Shown here: positions 28,301 to 38,084 of the stretch, piece by piece
Layout: every line of letters starts with the position of its first letter
How positions within the stretch are numbered: position 1 is the stretch's first letter
Origin: Tritrichomonas foetus
Lineage: Eukaryota; Parabasalia; Tritrichomonadida; Tritrichomonadidae
NCBI GenBank assembly: GCA_001839685.1
Contig: MLAK01000670.1
Span: 37,159-80,340 of the forward strand
Direction: 5' to 3'
DNA length: 43,182 bases
The notes under the pieces: generated by a model
Seen by the model: only the letters and a program-made list of their open reading frames with translations
What the model was told of the DNA's origin: nothing
The model's database searches: none
Made by a program: the position numbers and the translations under genes

Positions 28301-31082
28301 AAAGCAACTTGGTGGACCAACTTATCAGTCTAAATTATGGACATTTGTTGCTGACCTTGCAACAGAACCACAAATTCAGAGAACTTCTTTAATGAAAGCT
28401 ATTGATGTCTTGAAACCAGAAAACGTTGAAGAGCTTTTTAATGCCAACATGAACTATGCGACATGGCTCTTTAAACATGATGCACCAACTGCAGAAATTG
28501 GCCCTATTCTTGATAATGCAAAGAAAGTCATTGAAAATGATGAAAATCCAGACAGAGTAATTGAGAAGAAATTTATGGTAGCTTCATTCAAAATATCATC
28601 CACTACTAATTATTCTGAATTTATCAAAACTAAGGATGAAATTATTGGACTCATTAATACTCTTTGGGAGCTTACAGTTGCTTCCAATATGGCAACAGAA
28701 GAAGAAGAAGTAAATACATCACAAACTAAAAGATCGTTAAGTAGCAGAGGAAAAGGTGCTTCACATAAGTCATCACCTTCCCTTAAAACAGATGATTTTA
28801 TTGCTAGCCCAACTTGTATTAATGAATGGTTACAAACTATGCAACAAATTGAGCATCATAAATCAATTCAACCTACTGATAGTTATCGATTTGTTTGTAA
28901 CATGCTTACAATAATAGATGTTCTTGAAAACATGGGACTTGAATATTTTCTTTTGAGATTATGGTATCATATTTTGTTCTTCTCTAAAACCTATATTCAA
29001 TGGCCTCGCTTTGATCAGTTCTTATATATCAAGTTTAAATTATTCTTGGACAGACTTAATGTGATTTCACCATTTACATATTCCTCTGATTTCTCTATTA
29101 CTGAAGCTGAAAAAAGTGATTTTGATCAGAATGTTGCACGTTATCAATCTGACCCTCCTTCAAAAATCCCACCACTTAGAAAAATACTCAACATGCAAGC
29201 TAAACTTCTAATCCAACTTGGTGAATACAGAAACGCCTTGTATTTGATCAATTCTGCTCTTAATCAAGCTGACCAACTTAATGACAAAGTTACTGCATCA
29301 GAGTGTATTCTTATGATTGCTACAATAAACTCTAGATCAGGTGATAGTCAATCTGCTATTGATCTTCTTTCTAAATCTGGTCAAAACATGAAAATGCCAA
29401 TTGAATTTTGGGTTGAATGGTACTCAACGGCCTTTGGAGTGGAGAGCAACACCTCTGATTTCATAGAAAACTTAGTAGATGCTTTCCAACAAAATTGTTT
29501 GAAAGATAATTTGAGTATATATGAAACAATCACAGTTTATAAATTATATAGAAATGCAGTATCTCACTTAAGCCCAGAGCATTCTTATAATTTATATGAT
29601 AGATTGTTAAAAGGTCATCTAATCCAAGAACCATCATTCATTCCAACAATAGATACAATGCTGTTATTCTTCTGGAGATCTCTTTTGGGCAACAAGTTTC
29701 CAAATTCACTCACACAATTTAGATTTTTCGGTGATACAATTCTTAAATTGATTGAAGTATGTTCTAACAACTATGATATTATGTTGAATTCTGGAGATGA
29801 AGCTTCTTTACCGATGCTTTGTCGTTTTGTTGATGCGATTAATCTTTTTGGTTATCTTGTCTTGAAATATGCCCCTGTTATTCGAGAAATTGAAACCAAA
29901 GGAATTGAACTTGCTGTTGTTGGATCTCAAGAATCATTACTTATGGAATTTATGGATAAATCCCAAGAACCAATGCCAGATCTTTCTCCAACTGCTGCTA
30001 TTTTGCACTTTGATAATGTTAAAAACAATGATTTTATTCCAAAGAAGTATTCTGTAAAGATGAATGTATATCTTGGACAATGTCTTCATGCAATTTCTAC
30101 CGATAATATTACTTTGCAAAGTTCTGTAAGATACTTATGGAAAGGAAGTGGACTTTTAACAGATTCAAAAGAATATTCACTTACAGGAGAAATTGCACAA
30201 GAATTGTTTTCTATCTTAAGGCAGTCAGATGTTACTGGTGCTGTCTACCAATTCTTCATTGCCCAGAGCGTTAAAGCATATTTAATGCGAATTAATATGC
30301 TTCAAACAGATTGTGAACCAAATAATAGAGAAAGATTGTTCGTTAATGAAGCACAAAGGCTTCGTGATACATTTTTGAATCCAGAAATATCGCAAATGTA
30401 TGTTTCTTCACAACAATACTTTGAAACAATTCCTAATGGAACAACAATTGTTCGTCTTGGAAAGAAAATGGAAGATATTCGAAGCTGGGTTTCTTCCAAT
30501 AAGAATTGTTTAATTATTGTTATTGAAGAAAGTAGCCAAGGCTCTGAAAAACTATTAGCTTCAGTGATCACACTTGGTCAACCTGATACATATAATTGCG
30601 AATTCTTAACTCTCGATTTGGATGAGGTTTCAATGAAATTTGAAATTTTCAAACAAATCATTTCTACATCTAAAGCTGAACCAATAAATGCAGCAAGTTC
30701 CCAAAAGAATGGTGCAACACCAAGCTCTCGTGGTAAAGGTTCTAAACCTAAGAGAGCCCCATCAAAGAACTTAACACCCAAACCAGAAGAAAAAGGAGGT
30801 GAAAGTTTTGCAAAAGAAGCAATGAAATTGAACCATCCAGAATTCCAAAAATTCATCGAAGACTTAAACATTGCCTTTGAACCTTTGAAAAGCATCATCC
30901 CTGAAGATCATTCCGAAAATGTTTTAATTCTTTCAAGTCTTGCAAATGTTCATACTATTCCATTTGAATGTATTACATTATTTGAATCATTCACCACTAT
31001 GTATAGAGACTTTTCAATAATGGCTGTTCTCAATAGGAATGCTCCTTTGACAACACCACCATCATTTGGCGAGGATAATTGA
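25347..31082 (+). CDS. CFAP46-like flagellar central-pair protein (TPR solenoid)
   Basis: This 1911-residue helical-repeat protein looks like CFAP46 (TTC40/FAP46), a subunit of the C1d projection of the axonemal central pair that helps regulate beating. Evidence is the overall TPR-like architecture, with repeats such as FQIRALICQALVNSYRARQL (opening part) and LLIQLGEYRNALYLINSALN (about 1289-1308). The C-terminal block NVLILSSLANVHTIPFECIT followed by YRDFSIMAVLNR resembles the CFAP46 C-terminus (LPLE...SxSRDFSL). It is shorter than the human protein (about 2700). Two basic, probably disordered inserts share the motif SRGKG (near residues 1132 and 1793), and a third Lys-rich linker (STPKKKGPSIDPAKQKQ) lies near 685. 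The frame is open slightly upstream, but the first ATG is 25347 (MEQSLRLLLTEG). Trichomonads have motile 9+2 flagella, so a central-pair protein fits. The alternative is an unrelated TPR protein. Confidence 0.65.
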   Translation: MEQSLRLLLTEGTQLNEQTLLNVYNKLNSQGNGFASDLYILTAEKLFELPPPLQKHIIDKAENMINIYNRLQEPVNQFQIRALICQALVNSYRARQLRGIPATELNLKAIDFMLRALKTIQSNTLYQPLSLRAVFLYNQIAFPFFIMEQRHHLSQITPIAVSLLESHLSGKFDANLRLYIALSLLHCCILDDFNKCDEASKHMQKLFTLVPTDLIQLRYSLLHFYVHFSRKSTGGIMKQKLDLNESLQKAVVLYQSARSNNATTTKDLAEVFKICVAFLETKKEPNEETYEAEIIIGETGRLAAQFGQTQLAEDCQAKASSARSPNARLHANLTNAELALNRHPTQEERAEIVNNCNHVMSLAMFQGDLVTVQDAAAMLWSHTIHILNAPALVKRYLIGACDILNKVNSQANTLRSQMHFALSKIFEAEHDKVRAIDHLKKALALDYLWSDHPTKLIHPYDRFIVPYFRMLNVALDSYGQQLNIPDEAFSMIALPKKINPQSIENAFKLIQQMQSSEISLFDPIDAAHWASVWFDIIKHASQGGCDKIAVEACNQFLSYEFETIQYDATVEIQCEATVPGIVSCFKVNPNNIQYALNFVQFSIARSKILKKNRYAYNSLSAIWNSFFSVQNPCDCADHADFLLDCVTHLFESDFKKSKDLVGQFVNFYVEVVIAQSNEPQAISTPKKKGPSIDPAKQKQLKTAEDLIIKSLPIVTSIYEKKALIDRLVDIFGKRNQLPPNQNDPEYSILITLATIMNEKVQHKPETLTTTYNQILNIKNPILLALLAEKACKLDLHQITIDSASKAIEFLPSPSDKDEKYHIGLARFYRGLAFLRLIQPDLQEFSCQDKLRNDSATDFLRAAVYFYDGKALENAKTALKFFVSTIAVGENYIKFRVMITDLLVEAISFSRKVKIGDDLRVRLFRIYLLVLIDKKDWENCRKTIKTAITTLDKSVHCHIWDLNLIVTFNADCLKTQQPLVDEMLRVKQLGGPTYQSKLWTFVADLATEPQIQRTSLMKAIDVLKPENVEELFNANMNYATWLFKHDAPTAEIGPILDNAKKVIENDENPDRVIEKKFMVASFKISSTTNYSEFIKTKDEIIGLINTLWELTVASNMATEEEEVNTSQTKRSLSSRGKGASHKSSPSLKTDDFIASPTCINEWLQTMQQIEHHKSIQPTDSYRFVCNMLTIIDVLENMGLEYFLLRLWYHILFFSKTYIQWPRFDQFLYIKFKLFLDRLNVISPFTYSSDFSITEAEKSDFDQNVARYQSDPPSKIPPLRKILNMQAKLLIQLGEYRNALYLINSALNQADQLNDKVTASECILMIATINSRSGDSQSAIDLLSKSGQNMKMPIEFWVEWYSTAFGVESNTSDFIENLVDAFQQNCLKDNLSIYETITVYKLYRNAVSHLSPEHSYNLYDRLLKGHLIQEPSFIPTIDTMLLFFWRSLLGNKFPNSLTQFRFFGDTILKLIEVCSNNYDIMLNSGDEASLPMLCRFVDAINLFGYLVLKYAPVIREIETKGIELAVVGSQESLLMEFMDKSQEPMPDLSPTAAILHFDNVKNNDFIPKKYSVKMNVYLGQCLHAISTDNITLQSSVRYLWKGSGLLTDSKEYSLTGEIAQELFSILRQSDVTGAVYQFFIAQSVKAYLMRINMLQTDCEPNNRERLFVNEAQRLRDTFLNPEISQMYVSSQQYFETIPNGTTIVRLGKKMEDIRSWVSSNKNCLIIVIEESSQGSEKLLASVITLGQPDTYNCEFLTLDLDEVSMKFEIFKQIISTSKAEPINAASSQKNGATPSSRGKGSKPKRAPSKNLTPKPEEKGGESFAKEAMKLNHPEFQKFIEDLNIAFEPLKSIIPEDHSENVLILSSLANVHTIPFECITLFESFTTMYRDFSIMAVLNRNAPLTTPPSFGEDN

Positions 31083-31309
31083 TTAATTTTTGTTTCAAAT
31101 CTATCCAATTTATTTTTTTTTTAAATGTATATATATTCCAAAAATATTATTATTCTTATTTTTAATATTCTATTAATCAAAACAATACTTCACATGAACA
31201 AATTTGCAATCAATATTCATATTTTCAATCTTTTATTTGTTCATTTTTTTAAAAAAAATAACAAGAAATAATATTTAATAGTTTTATTATAATAATATAA
31301 CATATAAAA

Positions 31310-34300
31310 TTAGTCTTCATCACTTGAGTCGCCAACTGTCAAAGTTTGCCACTCATCCTCGTACCTTGTTGTTCGTGCATTTCCAGAAAAGACTGTCAAA
31401 TGACTGTTTTTGTTTCTTAAAACAGCCTTTGATATGTGTTTCTTGAGCATCTCCATAATTTCAACTCTTTCACTCAACTCAGTATTGTTAAACTGTTCTT
31501 CAAATTCCGAAATAAATTGATTTCTTATCAATTTAAGAATATTTACACATTCTGTCACAACTTGTGATCCATTTTGTGGATTGTTTCCAAAATTCCGAAT
31601 TACAGTAAACAATAATTCAATCACAGAGTTCACAACCTTACTCACTATCTCTTTTCCATTATTCAAACTATTATTTGTGTTTTCATTCATATTTGGATTC
31701 GTTTTGTCGACAAAAGTTTTTATTATGCAATCGAGACAGAGGTGAATAAATCGTAAGTAAAATCTGCAGTTTTGACCATCGTTTGCAGCAAGCAAGAAGG
31801 CAACCTTTAAAACGTTCTGACTAAGAATTGCGATTCCAATTTCTGGATTATTTACCAAAATTGTGGAAAGCATTTGAAGGCCAGTTGATTCAAATGATTG
31901 GACAGCAAAGCGACCAATGGTATTTAATGGAATATGATCAACATTTTTCATTGAAAGGCCAATTGTCATCAATTTGATTTTGAATTCATCAAATCTGGAA
32001 TCAAGTTTCGTTAAAACAACATTTAGAATCACACCAATGACGTTTGGTGAATGATTAAACAAAAGCTGGAAAAGTGGAATGATTCTTGCTGTGTCAAATC
32101 CCTTTTGTAATTGAATGATAAAATGAATACCAATAGCAACAGAATATTGATTCAATTTTCCATTTCTGTCCTTAAACAGCAAATGTGCAAAAATTTCCGG
32201 AATAAACATGTCAGCATTCATTGCAAGGGACAAAATGTTACATTTCAATTCATCAAATGCATCTTCAACGTTTTCATTTTTAATTTGATTATTGAGTTCT
32301 GGAATAAGATTTGCTGACGTTTTAAGAATTTGGTATACCAGTTCTTTCTCTGTAGATTGTGAAATTATTTTAATTGCTTCATTCACCAATTCGGGTTTTA
32401 TTTGGCCACCGAAAAATTTAAATAAAACTGGAATTGCGTTCATTGCACCTGATTTCTTCCATGGTTCTTTACTCAGCATAATCTCAGTTATAAAGAAAGA
32501 AACCAAAACATTTGCATCAATTTGAATATTATTAGTCAGTTTTTGTAGCCAAACAAAACTTGCAGGTAAATCTTCATAGAATGAAGAAACCAAATTCCTA
32601 AATTTTGCCATTCGTCGCCAATTGTTTTCTTTGATTTTCATTGACTGTAATACTGCATCAGCAAAAATTGGAACAACACTTTCTAAAAATGGTTGGAATG
32701 ATTCAGCAATCTTTTCAAATTTCTGTGCAACGATACACAGGGATAATACCAGTGAATAATAATCAGAAGATCGTTGCTCACAGTTTTGTAAACCTTCAAC
32801 ATAAACGTCTAGAATATCTTTATTAAACATTTCATCAGAAATATTTGCTGTATGAAAAGAAAGATATGTTGATAAGAAGCAACCAGAAGCTGTTAAATTC
32901 ACAGTGAAACCTGTTTTAACAGCAAGAACAAATTGAACATCATATAAATCCAATAATCTACCGCCATTTTCACTTCTTCGGTTTCTAAATAATTCAATTA
33001 ATTTCTTTAAAACCGGAAAGGCAGCTTCTTGAACTTTTACTCGATCTGTTGAAATAGATTTACATATCGCTGAAATTACATCATCGAGATATTCTGTTTT
33101 AAGATTGAATTCGGTTGCAAGTAAAGGTAAAATTGATGCACAAACTTCAAGGAAAGTTACTTTAACTGTGGAATTTGGTTCAATTTTTGCTGCATTGTTA
33201 TCAAAAACCGAATCAACAAGTAAAATTCTGCGAATTGCGGAAATCCAATAATCAAGATCAGGATACTTTGAAGCTAATGCGATAATGAATTGAGATGCTC
33301 TATCATCATTTGTCTTTTGAAGTAAATCCAATAACTTTTTCATTGTTTTAGAAAGATTCAAATCAAGTTTTATATCGAATTTAATATAATTTGTAAATGC
33401 TGAACATGCGATTAATTCAGCAGAAGTTGATGTACAAACGGATGATGGGAAAGAAATTGGTGCATATTTTACCAAACTATGACAAAAAGTAACAACTGAG
33501 GTAACGCTATTTAAATAAGCTTCTTTTGAATATTCTATTGGTGTGAATTTTATTGCTTGTAGTGAAATATTTACGAAGTTTTCAAGTGCTTGAATATTCG
33601 ATGAATTAACTTCAATTAACAAAGAAAACATTTCGGAACAGAGATGAAGAACAACTGGTTGCAAAGCAATTTTGCTATTCAATGTATCAAAAAGCACTGA
33701 GAATTCATTTAATGTAATTCCTGAATTAGCCAATTGCATTGAATGCTTCAAAAGCATGGAATTTATCGCATGCAGTGCAAATGGAACGGCTGATCCTGTT
33801 TTCATATATGAATTCAAAATGATTGTTGATCGTGCAATATAAGAGTTTCCAATTTCCGCATGTGAAAAAATAGCAGATAGTAAAATACAACAGCCATGTG
33901 AAGCATTTTTTTCGATATAATCAAAAACTACAGGCAGAATAGAATTATCAAATTTATAATACAAGGCTATTGTTTCACATACAATTTCAGTTATCATTAA
34001 GTTTTTATCATTTGATGAGCTTTTTAGTTTCTGAAGTAGAACTGTATAAGCTCTTTTTGGCATTTTATGGGGAATTTGTCTAAATAATTCAAGAACGAAT
34101 AAGAAACAAACTGAATTTGATGAATTCACCAAAGTTTTTATCAGTTCTGTTTTTTCATTTAATTGGCATGAATTAAACAAAGAAGGAAAATTAATTAATA
34201 GTTTCTCTAATTGATCTTGTGATTTCTTTTCTTGTCTCATTCCAATATCTTTATATTTTAGTAAATCATTACCAGTTGGTAATGGTCTAAAAATGAACTT

Positions 34301-36031
34301 TTTAACCAAACTTTGAGTTGGTTTTATCTTCTGTGAACTATTAATTATCCGCTTAACTGTATCATATGCCCATCCTTCAATATTTGAAGAGAGTGGAACT
34401 AATTTTTCCAAAGAAATCAAAATTGGATTTGATAAAGTTTCATTAGAAGATAAAGCAGCTACAACCAAAAGATTATTTTGTGCAGTTTCAATAAACTTTG
34501 TTCGGAATTCCAAAACATTTTTCAGTAATTTTTTCCATTTTTTATTATGTTCAGATGCCATCAAGAAATCAACAGCAGCTAAAACTGCATCTGTAACTTT
34601 TGGATTGTCAGTTGTGAACTTTTCTGGTATGATGGAAAGGAGTTTAAACGCGTCAGAAAACCGCGATGATGAAACTTGAATAGGTGGAGTAAAAACATCA
34701 TCAATGAATTGTTTAAGAATTGATTTATTTGGTAAAATTGCATCTTCTAAACGTGGAATATTCGATAAAATTGTGAAAGCTATTGATGCATTTCCATGTA
34801 TTTCATTTTCTATGTTTCGGTTAACCTCAGGAGGATGTGCAAGAAATACAAGTGAAGTTCGAAGATAAGATAAAGTTACAACAGGATGGCTTTTTGAAAA
34901 TGAAGCGAAAAATTCTTTTGATGAATTTTTAGCTGATTTTTCTTCAGAAAATGCCAACAAAAGTGCAACTGCTGCAGCTTCATTGATTGATTTAGAGTCA
35001 GGACACAACAAAATCATTAATTGTAACTGTTCTGCTGTCATTTTTTCTCCTTTGGAAATTTCAGAAAATAAATTGAATTTTGTATCAGCTGGCATTAAAG
35101 GTACCAGATGACTTAAAAGTTGTGGGCAATTCTTTCGTAGATAGTTAAATAAAGGCACACTGTTTCTCGCAGATAAAGTTGTAGTTAGCATATTCAAAAA
35201 GTGACGTAATATATTTTTTTCAACTCTTCCGAATTTTTTGATTGTTTCTAAAGGCTCGTCCAGCTCTGAACTTGAATCCTGATAATTAGAAATTGCCCAC
35301 TCAGTTTTTTCTTTCATTTTCTTATTGAGTTTTGAATAGAGTGGTGAAAAAGCAGCTCGTGCAACTAAATTGGCAATTTCATCATGAAGCAAGGGGAACT
35401 GTTGTGATGAAAATATATATTTGGCCAGATCAAGCACTTGTTGAATAGGTGTCTCTGGATTTTTTACAATCTCTTTCAAAAATTTGATTGAAATTACAAC
35501 GACCAATTGTTGAACTGAATAAAGTTGCAAAAATTTGCGAACATAATCAATTGAAGGCTTTATATATGATGTTAAATTTGAGCTTGCTGCTTTGAAACAA
35601 CATCGAAGCGAATAAATTGAAGCAAATTCTAAATCAGATTTTTGCTTCAGTAAAAAATCCATAAAACGAGGAAGTTGGGCTTTACATTTATGTCCAATGT
35701 ACCTGCAAATGTAACCGGCACACATAATAGTTGGTGCTGACGGCTTTGTAATGGCGAGATTTATAATATTGTATATTTGCTTGTTTTTCTTGGCTTTGTA
35801 TAATTTTAGTAATTTTGACGCGATGTATAGGCTACATTGAACACTGAAATTCGATTTGTTAACTGAAAATAAGTCGAAAATGGTATTCTCGATTTTTTGA
35901 AACTGTTCGTCAGATAAACTCGATGTAAGAAATTCATCAAGAAGGAAAATGCTCGACATAAGAACCTGTTCTGTTGAAACAAGCCTGGAGGATTTCGCCA
36001 GGTTGGAAAGAGACTCCAGAACAGATTCCAT
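31310..36031 (-). CDS. Large HEAT/armadillo-type solenoid protein, possibly HEATR5/Laa1-like
   Basis: The 1573-residue product is almost entirely alpha-helical, built of paired amphipathic helices of about 35-40 residues typical of HEAT or armadillo repeats, with no catalytic motif, membrane span or coiled coil. The N-terminal 250 residues, with patterns such as SVQCSLYIASKLLKLY and TIMCAGYICRYIGHKC followed by LKFLKEIVKN-like helices, recall HEATR5 proteins (Laa1 in yeast), which assist AP-1 clathrin adaptors at the trans-Golgi and endosomes. The C-terminus ends in an acidic tail (DEWQTLTVGDSSDED). HEATR5 proteins are usually about 2000 residues, so this would be a short version, and other large HEAT proteins remain possible. 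I chose the ATG at 36031; the frame is open upstream but offers no earlier ATG. It converges on the CFAP46-like gene with only 227 bases between the stops and is divergent from the Rab11-like gene. Confidence 0.5.
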   Translation of the reverse strand: MESVLESLSNLAKSSRLVSTEQVLMSSIFLLDEFLTSSLSDEQFQKIENTIFDLFSVNKSNFSVQCSLYIASKLLKLYKAKKNKQIYNIINLAITKPSAPTIMCAGYICRYIGHKCKAQLPRFMDFLLKQKSDLEFASIYSLRCCFKAASSNLTSYIKPSIDYVRKFLQLYSVQQLVVVISIKFLKEIVKNPETPIQQVLDLAKYIFSSQQFPLLHDEIANLVARAAFSPLYSKLNKKMKEKTEWAISNYQDSSSELDEPLETIKKFGRVEKNILRHFLNMLTTTLSARNSVPLFNYLRKNCPQLLSHLVPLMPADTKFNLFSEISKGEKMTAEQLQLMILLCPDSKSINEAAAVALLLAFSEEKSAKNSSKEFFASFSKSHPVVTLSYLRTSLVFLAHPPEVNRNIENEIHGNASIAFTILSNIPRLEDAILPNKSILKQFIDDVFTPPIQVSSSRFSDAFKLLSIIPEKFTTDNPKVTDAVLAAVDFLMASEHNKKWKKLLKNVLEFRTKFIETAQNNLLVVAALSSNETLSNPILISLEKLVPLSSNIEGWAYDTVKRIINSSQKIKPTQSLVKKFIFRPLPTGNDLLKYKDIGMRQEKKSQDQLEKLLINFPSLFNSCQLNEKTELIKTLVNSSNSVCFLFVLELFRQIPHKMPKRAYTVLLQKLKSSSNDKNLMITEIVCETIALYYKFDNSILPVVFDYIEKNASHGCCILLSAIFSHAEIGNSYIARSTIILNSYMKTGSAVPFALHAINSMLLKHSMQLANSGITLNEFSVLFDTLNSKIALQPVVLHLCSEMFSLLIEVNSSNIQALENFVNISLQAIKFTPIEYSKEAYLNSVTSVVTFCHSLVKYAPISFPSSVCTSTSAELIACSAFTNYIKFDIKLDLNLSKTMKKLLDLLQKTNDDRASQFIIALASKYPDLDYWISAIRRILLVDSVFDNNAAKIEPNSTVKVTFLEVCASILPLLATEFNLKTEYLDDVISAICKSISTDRVKVQEAAFPVLKKLIELFRNRRSENGGRLLDLYDVQFVLAVKTGFTVNLTASGCFLSTYLSFHTANISDEMFNKDILDVYVEGLQNCEQRSSDYYSLVLSLCIVAQKFEKIAESFQPFLESVVPIFADAVLQSMKIKENNWRRMAKFRNLVSSFYEDLPASFVWLQKLTNNIQIDANVLVSFFITEIMLSKEPWKKSGAMNAIPVLFKFFGGQIKPELVNEAIKIISQSTEKELVYQILKTSANLIPELNNQIKNENVEDAFDELKCNILSLAMNADMFIPEIFAHLLFKDRNGKLNQYSVAIGIHFIIQLQKGFDTARIIPLFQLLFNHSPNVIGVILNVVLTKLDSRFDEFKIKLMTIGLSMKNVDHIPLNTIGRFAVQSFESTGLQMLSTILVNNPEIGIAILSQNVLKVAFLLAANDGQNCRFYLRFIHLCLDCIIKTFVDKTNPNMNENTNNSLNNGKEIVSKVVNSVIELLFTVIRNFGNNPQNGSQVVTECVNILKLIRNQFISEFEEQFNNTELSERVEIMEMLKKHISKAVLRNKNSHLTVFSGNARTTRYEDEWQTLTVGDSSDED

Positions 36032-36761
36032 CAAAATACGATTAAAACGCGCTCAATATTATTTTCTTAATCAATTAATGATTTTGAATGATAGCTTCAG
36101 AAAAGTTGATGATGTTATGAAAATTGAATACAAGAAAAATATCCGAATTTGCATTCATGTTGTTGAATCTATGGTTTGATAAAATGATAAGTTCATAGTA
36201 TTGTCATTGTCTATTTAGTACTCATATACAGCAACTTCAGGTGATTATTTCTCATTTTGGAAAAATAATTAGAATAATCAGATTTTGATTATTTTGTAAA
36301 GATAATACTCATTGTAAGATTCTTTATAATTCAATGAAAATATAAATATATTAAATACATATCCAACAAAATCCTAGTATTAGAAAAAAATTTGTTATTG
36401 ATGAATCACATGAAACTCAGTGAATATCATGCTTTACAAGATATATATTGTTATTTTGAATGTCATATTAATTTATCTTAAAGTTAAGTTGAAATCTCTA
36501 AAAATCATTGTTTTATTATGACACTATTTCAATGGCATAGACCGATCAATAAAATCAATTCAACCGTCACAGCTGAAAGAAAAGGTGAATTGTAAGCTTT
36601 CAAAACAAACAACATTCGAGAGCTTACAAATTGATTGAAAAGTCCTTTTTTTATTCCGATACTTTATTCAATTATTCATAGAATTGAAATTAATTTTCAA
36701 TCCCTTTCCATACTCGTGAGAACTTTTTCATACAGCATTTTTACAAAAAAATTCGTCGAAA
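36032..36761. other. Divergent promoter region between HEAT-repeat and Rab11-like genes
   Basis: The two flanking genes are transcribed away from each other, so these 730 bases should contain both promoters. No gene is supported; the 76-codon reading at 35949-36179 mostly overlaps the antisense of the HEAT gene. TTTTCATACAGC at about 36727-36738 is an initiator-like site for the Rab gene. Confidence 0.5.
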
Positions 36762-37433
36762 ATGTCCAAAAAGCCACAATCCTCTCTCAATGGCGTATTT
36801 CCAGAAGACGACAATGTTGGCGACTACCTCTTCAAAATGGTTCTAGTCGGTGATTCTGGTGTCGGAAAAACAAATATTTTATCTCGATTCGCACGCGACA
36901 TCTTTAGCGAAGACACAAAGACCACAATCGGCGTAGAATTTGCAACGAAAAAGGTGACAGTCGATAAAAAGGTAGCACGTGTACAAATTTGGGATACAGC
37001 AGGCCAGGAAAGATATAGAGCTATTACCAACTCATACTATCGTGGTGCTCATGCTGCAATTATAGTTTATGATATAACCAACTCTATATCCTTCAACAAT
37101 GTGACAAAATGGCTTGCAGAAATTCGAAATAATTCAGACCCTTCGATTTTGATTATGCTCGTCGCAAACAAATCAGATTTAGCTTCAATGAGGTCCGTGC
37201 ACGAAAGCGATGCCCGTCAGCTCGTTGAAAGAGAACATTTGATGACACTCATCGAAACATCCGCAAAGGCTGGCGATAGAATTTCTGATGTGTTTAATAG
37301 TATTACAAAAGCGCTTGTTGAGGCTGAAGAAAATAATTCATTTGGAATGGCAATTCCAAAAATTACTTCCCAACCACTTGGAAAAAGTGTTCAGCCAAAG
37401 AAACAATCAGGCTGCTGCAAAGATACAAAGTAA
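36762..37433 (+). CDS. Rab11-like small GTPase with unusual CC-plus-four C-terminus
   Basis: A 223-residue Rab with all nucleotide-binding motifs: GDSGVGKT (30-37), switch I Thr55 in TTIGVEFAT, WDTAGQE (77-83), ANKSD (135-139) and ETSAKAG. The segment DYLFKMVLVGDSGVGKTN, the TIGVEFATKKV stretch and QERYRAITNSYYRGA are those of the Rab11 (RabA) group, which governs recycling endosomes and post-Golgi secretion. A 20-residue N-terminal extension rich in Ser, Asn and Asp precedes the G domain. The C-terminus SGCCKDTK places the paired cysteines (218-219) four residues from the end. Rab11 proteins often end CCxx or CCxxx, so four trailing residues is slightly long but may still be prenylated. The final codons overlap AAAGTAAGT, a donor-like sequence, leaving open an alternative C-terminus. 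The start is the only ATG giving a normal N-terminus. Confidence 0.9.
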   Translation: MSKKPQSSLNGVFPEDDNVGDYLFKMVLVGDSGVGKTNILSRFARDIFSEDTKTTIGVEFATKKVTVDKKVARVQIWDTAGQERYRAITNSYYRGAHAAIIVYDITNSISFNNVTKWLAEIRNNSDPSILIMLVANKSDLASMRSVHESDARQLVEREHLMTLIETSAKAGDRISDVFNSITKALVEAEENNSFGMAIPKITSQPLGKSVQPKKQSGCCKDTK

Positions 37434-38084
37434 GTAAAAAAAATATATACGTTTTACCGATTTTTCATATAATAATACTTTAATTAAAAAAAAAGTCTGA
37501 AATAATGTTGATCAATTTTTATTGACATGATTTTAGCCATAACCGTTTAGTCGACTTCAAATGATAGCTATTATTTCATTCAATTTCCTTATAAAATCAT
37601 TGAATTGGAATTTCAGACGCATATTTTGAAAAAGTTTTTGAGTTTCACAGAAAATGTTGATATCGATCATTGTCAAATTCACCATATTTTGCCGAATTAT
37701 ATGCGGTTTCACTGAATTATATTATTCTTTTTCTAAACATCTTGTTGATTCAATTTTAAATTTTTGAATGATCTCATTGAAACCCTACTCTCAATAGGTT
37801 CAGTACAACCTTGAGATAAAAACCAAGTGAGAAGTGAATGCAATATATATTGTTCATCATTAGTTCCACAACTTGGTCCACAATTCACAAAATCAGAGAA
37901 AAGATCTTGCTATAGACTTTTGAGATATCCTATTCAAACAAAAAAATCATATTTTTGCATAAATATGGAATTATTTGCATTTAATCAATTGTTAATAACT
38001 ATAAAATTAGTATTTAATTAAGAATGCAAGGAGAAAATCGAATAAATAAAAATTGAAAGGTGTCAGAGAAATAAATCATTCAAA
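37434..38084. other. 0.65 kb intergenic region between Rab11-like and TCF25 genes
   Basis: AT-rich spacer. The longest reading (37827-38021) begins with GTG and has no family resemblance. No RNA gene is recognised. Confidence 0.5.
38076..38082 (+). promoter_or_regulatory. Initiator-like TCATTCA before the TCF25 gene
   Basis: TCATTCAAA runs straight into the ATG at 38085, the closest match in the window to the short trichomonad leader with an initiator directly before the start codon. Confidence 0.4.

Noticed and set aside
36032..36034. Extra N-terminal residue of the HEAT-repeat protein
   Set aside because: The codon is TTG; the adjacent ATG at 36031 is the eukaryotic start.
37827..38021. 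64-codon reading upstream of the TCF25 gene
   Set aside because: It begins with GTG, has no recognisable motif, and lies in spacer-like sequence.
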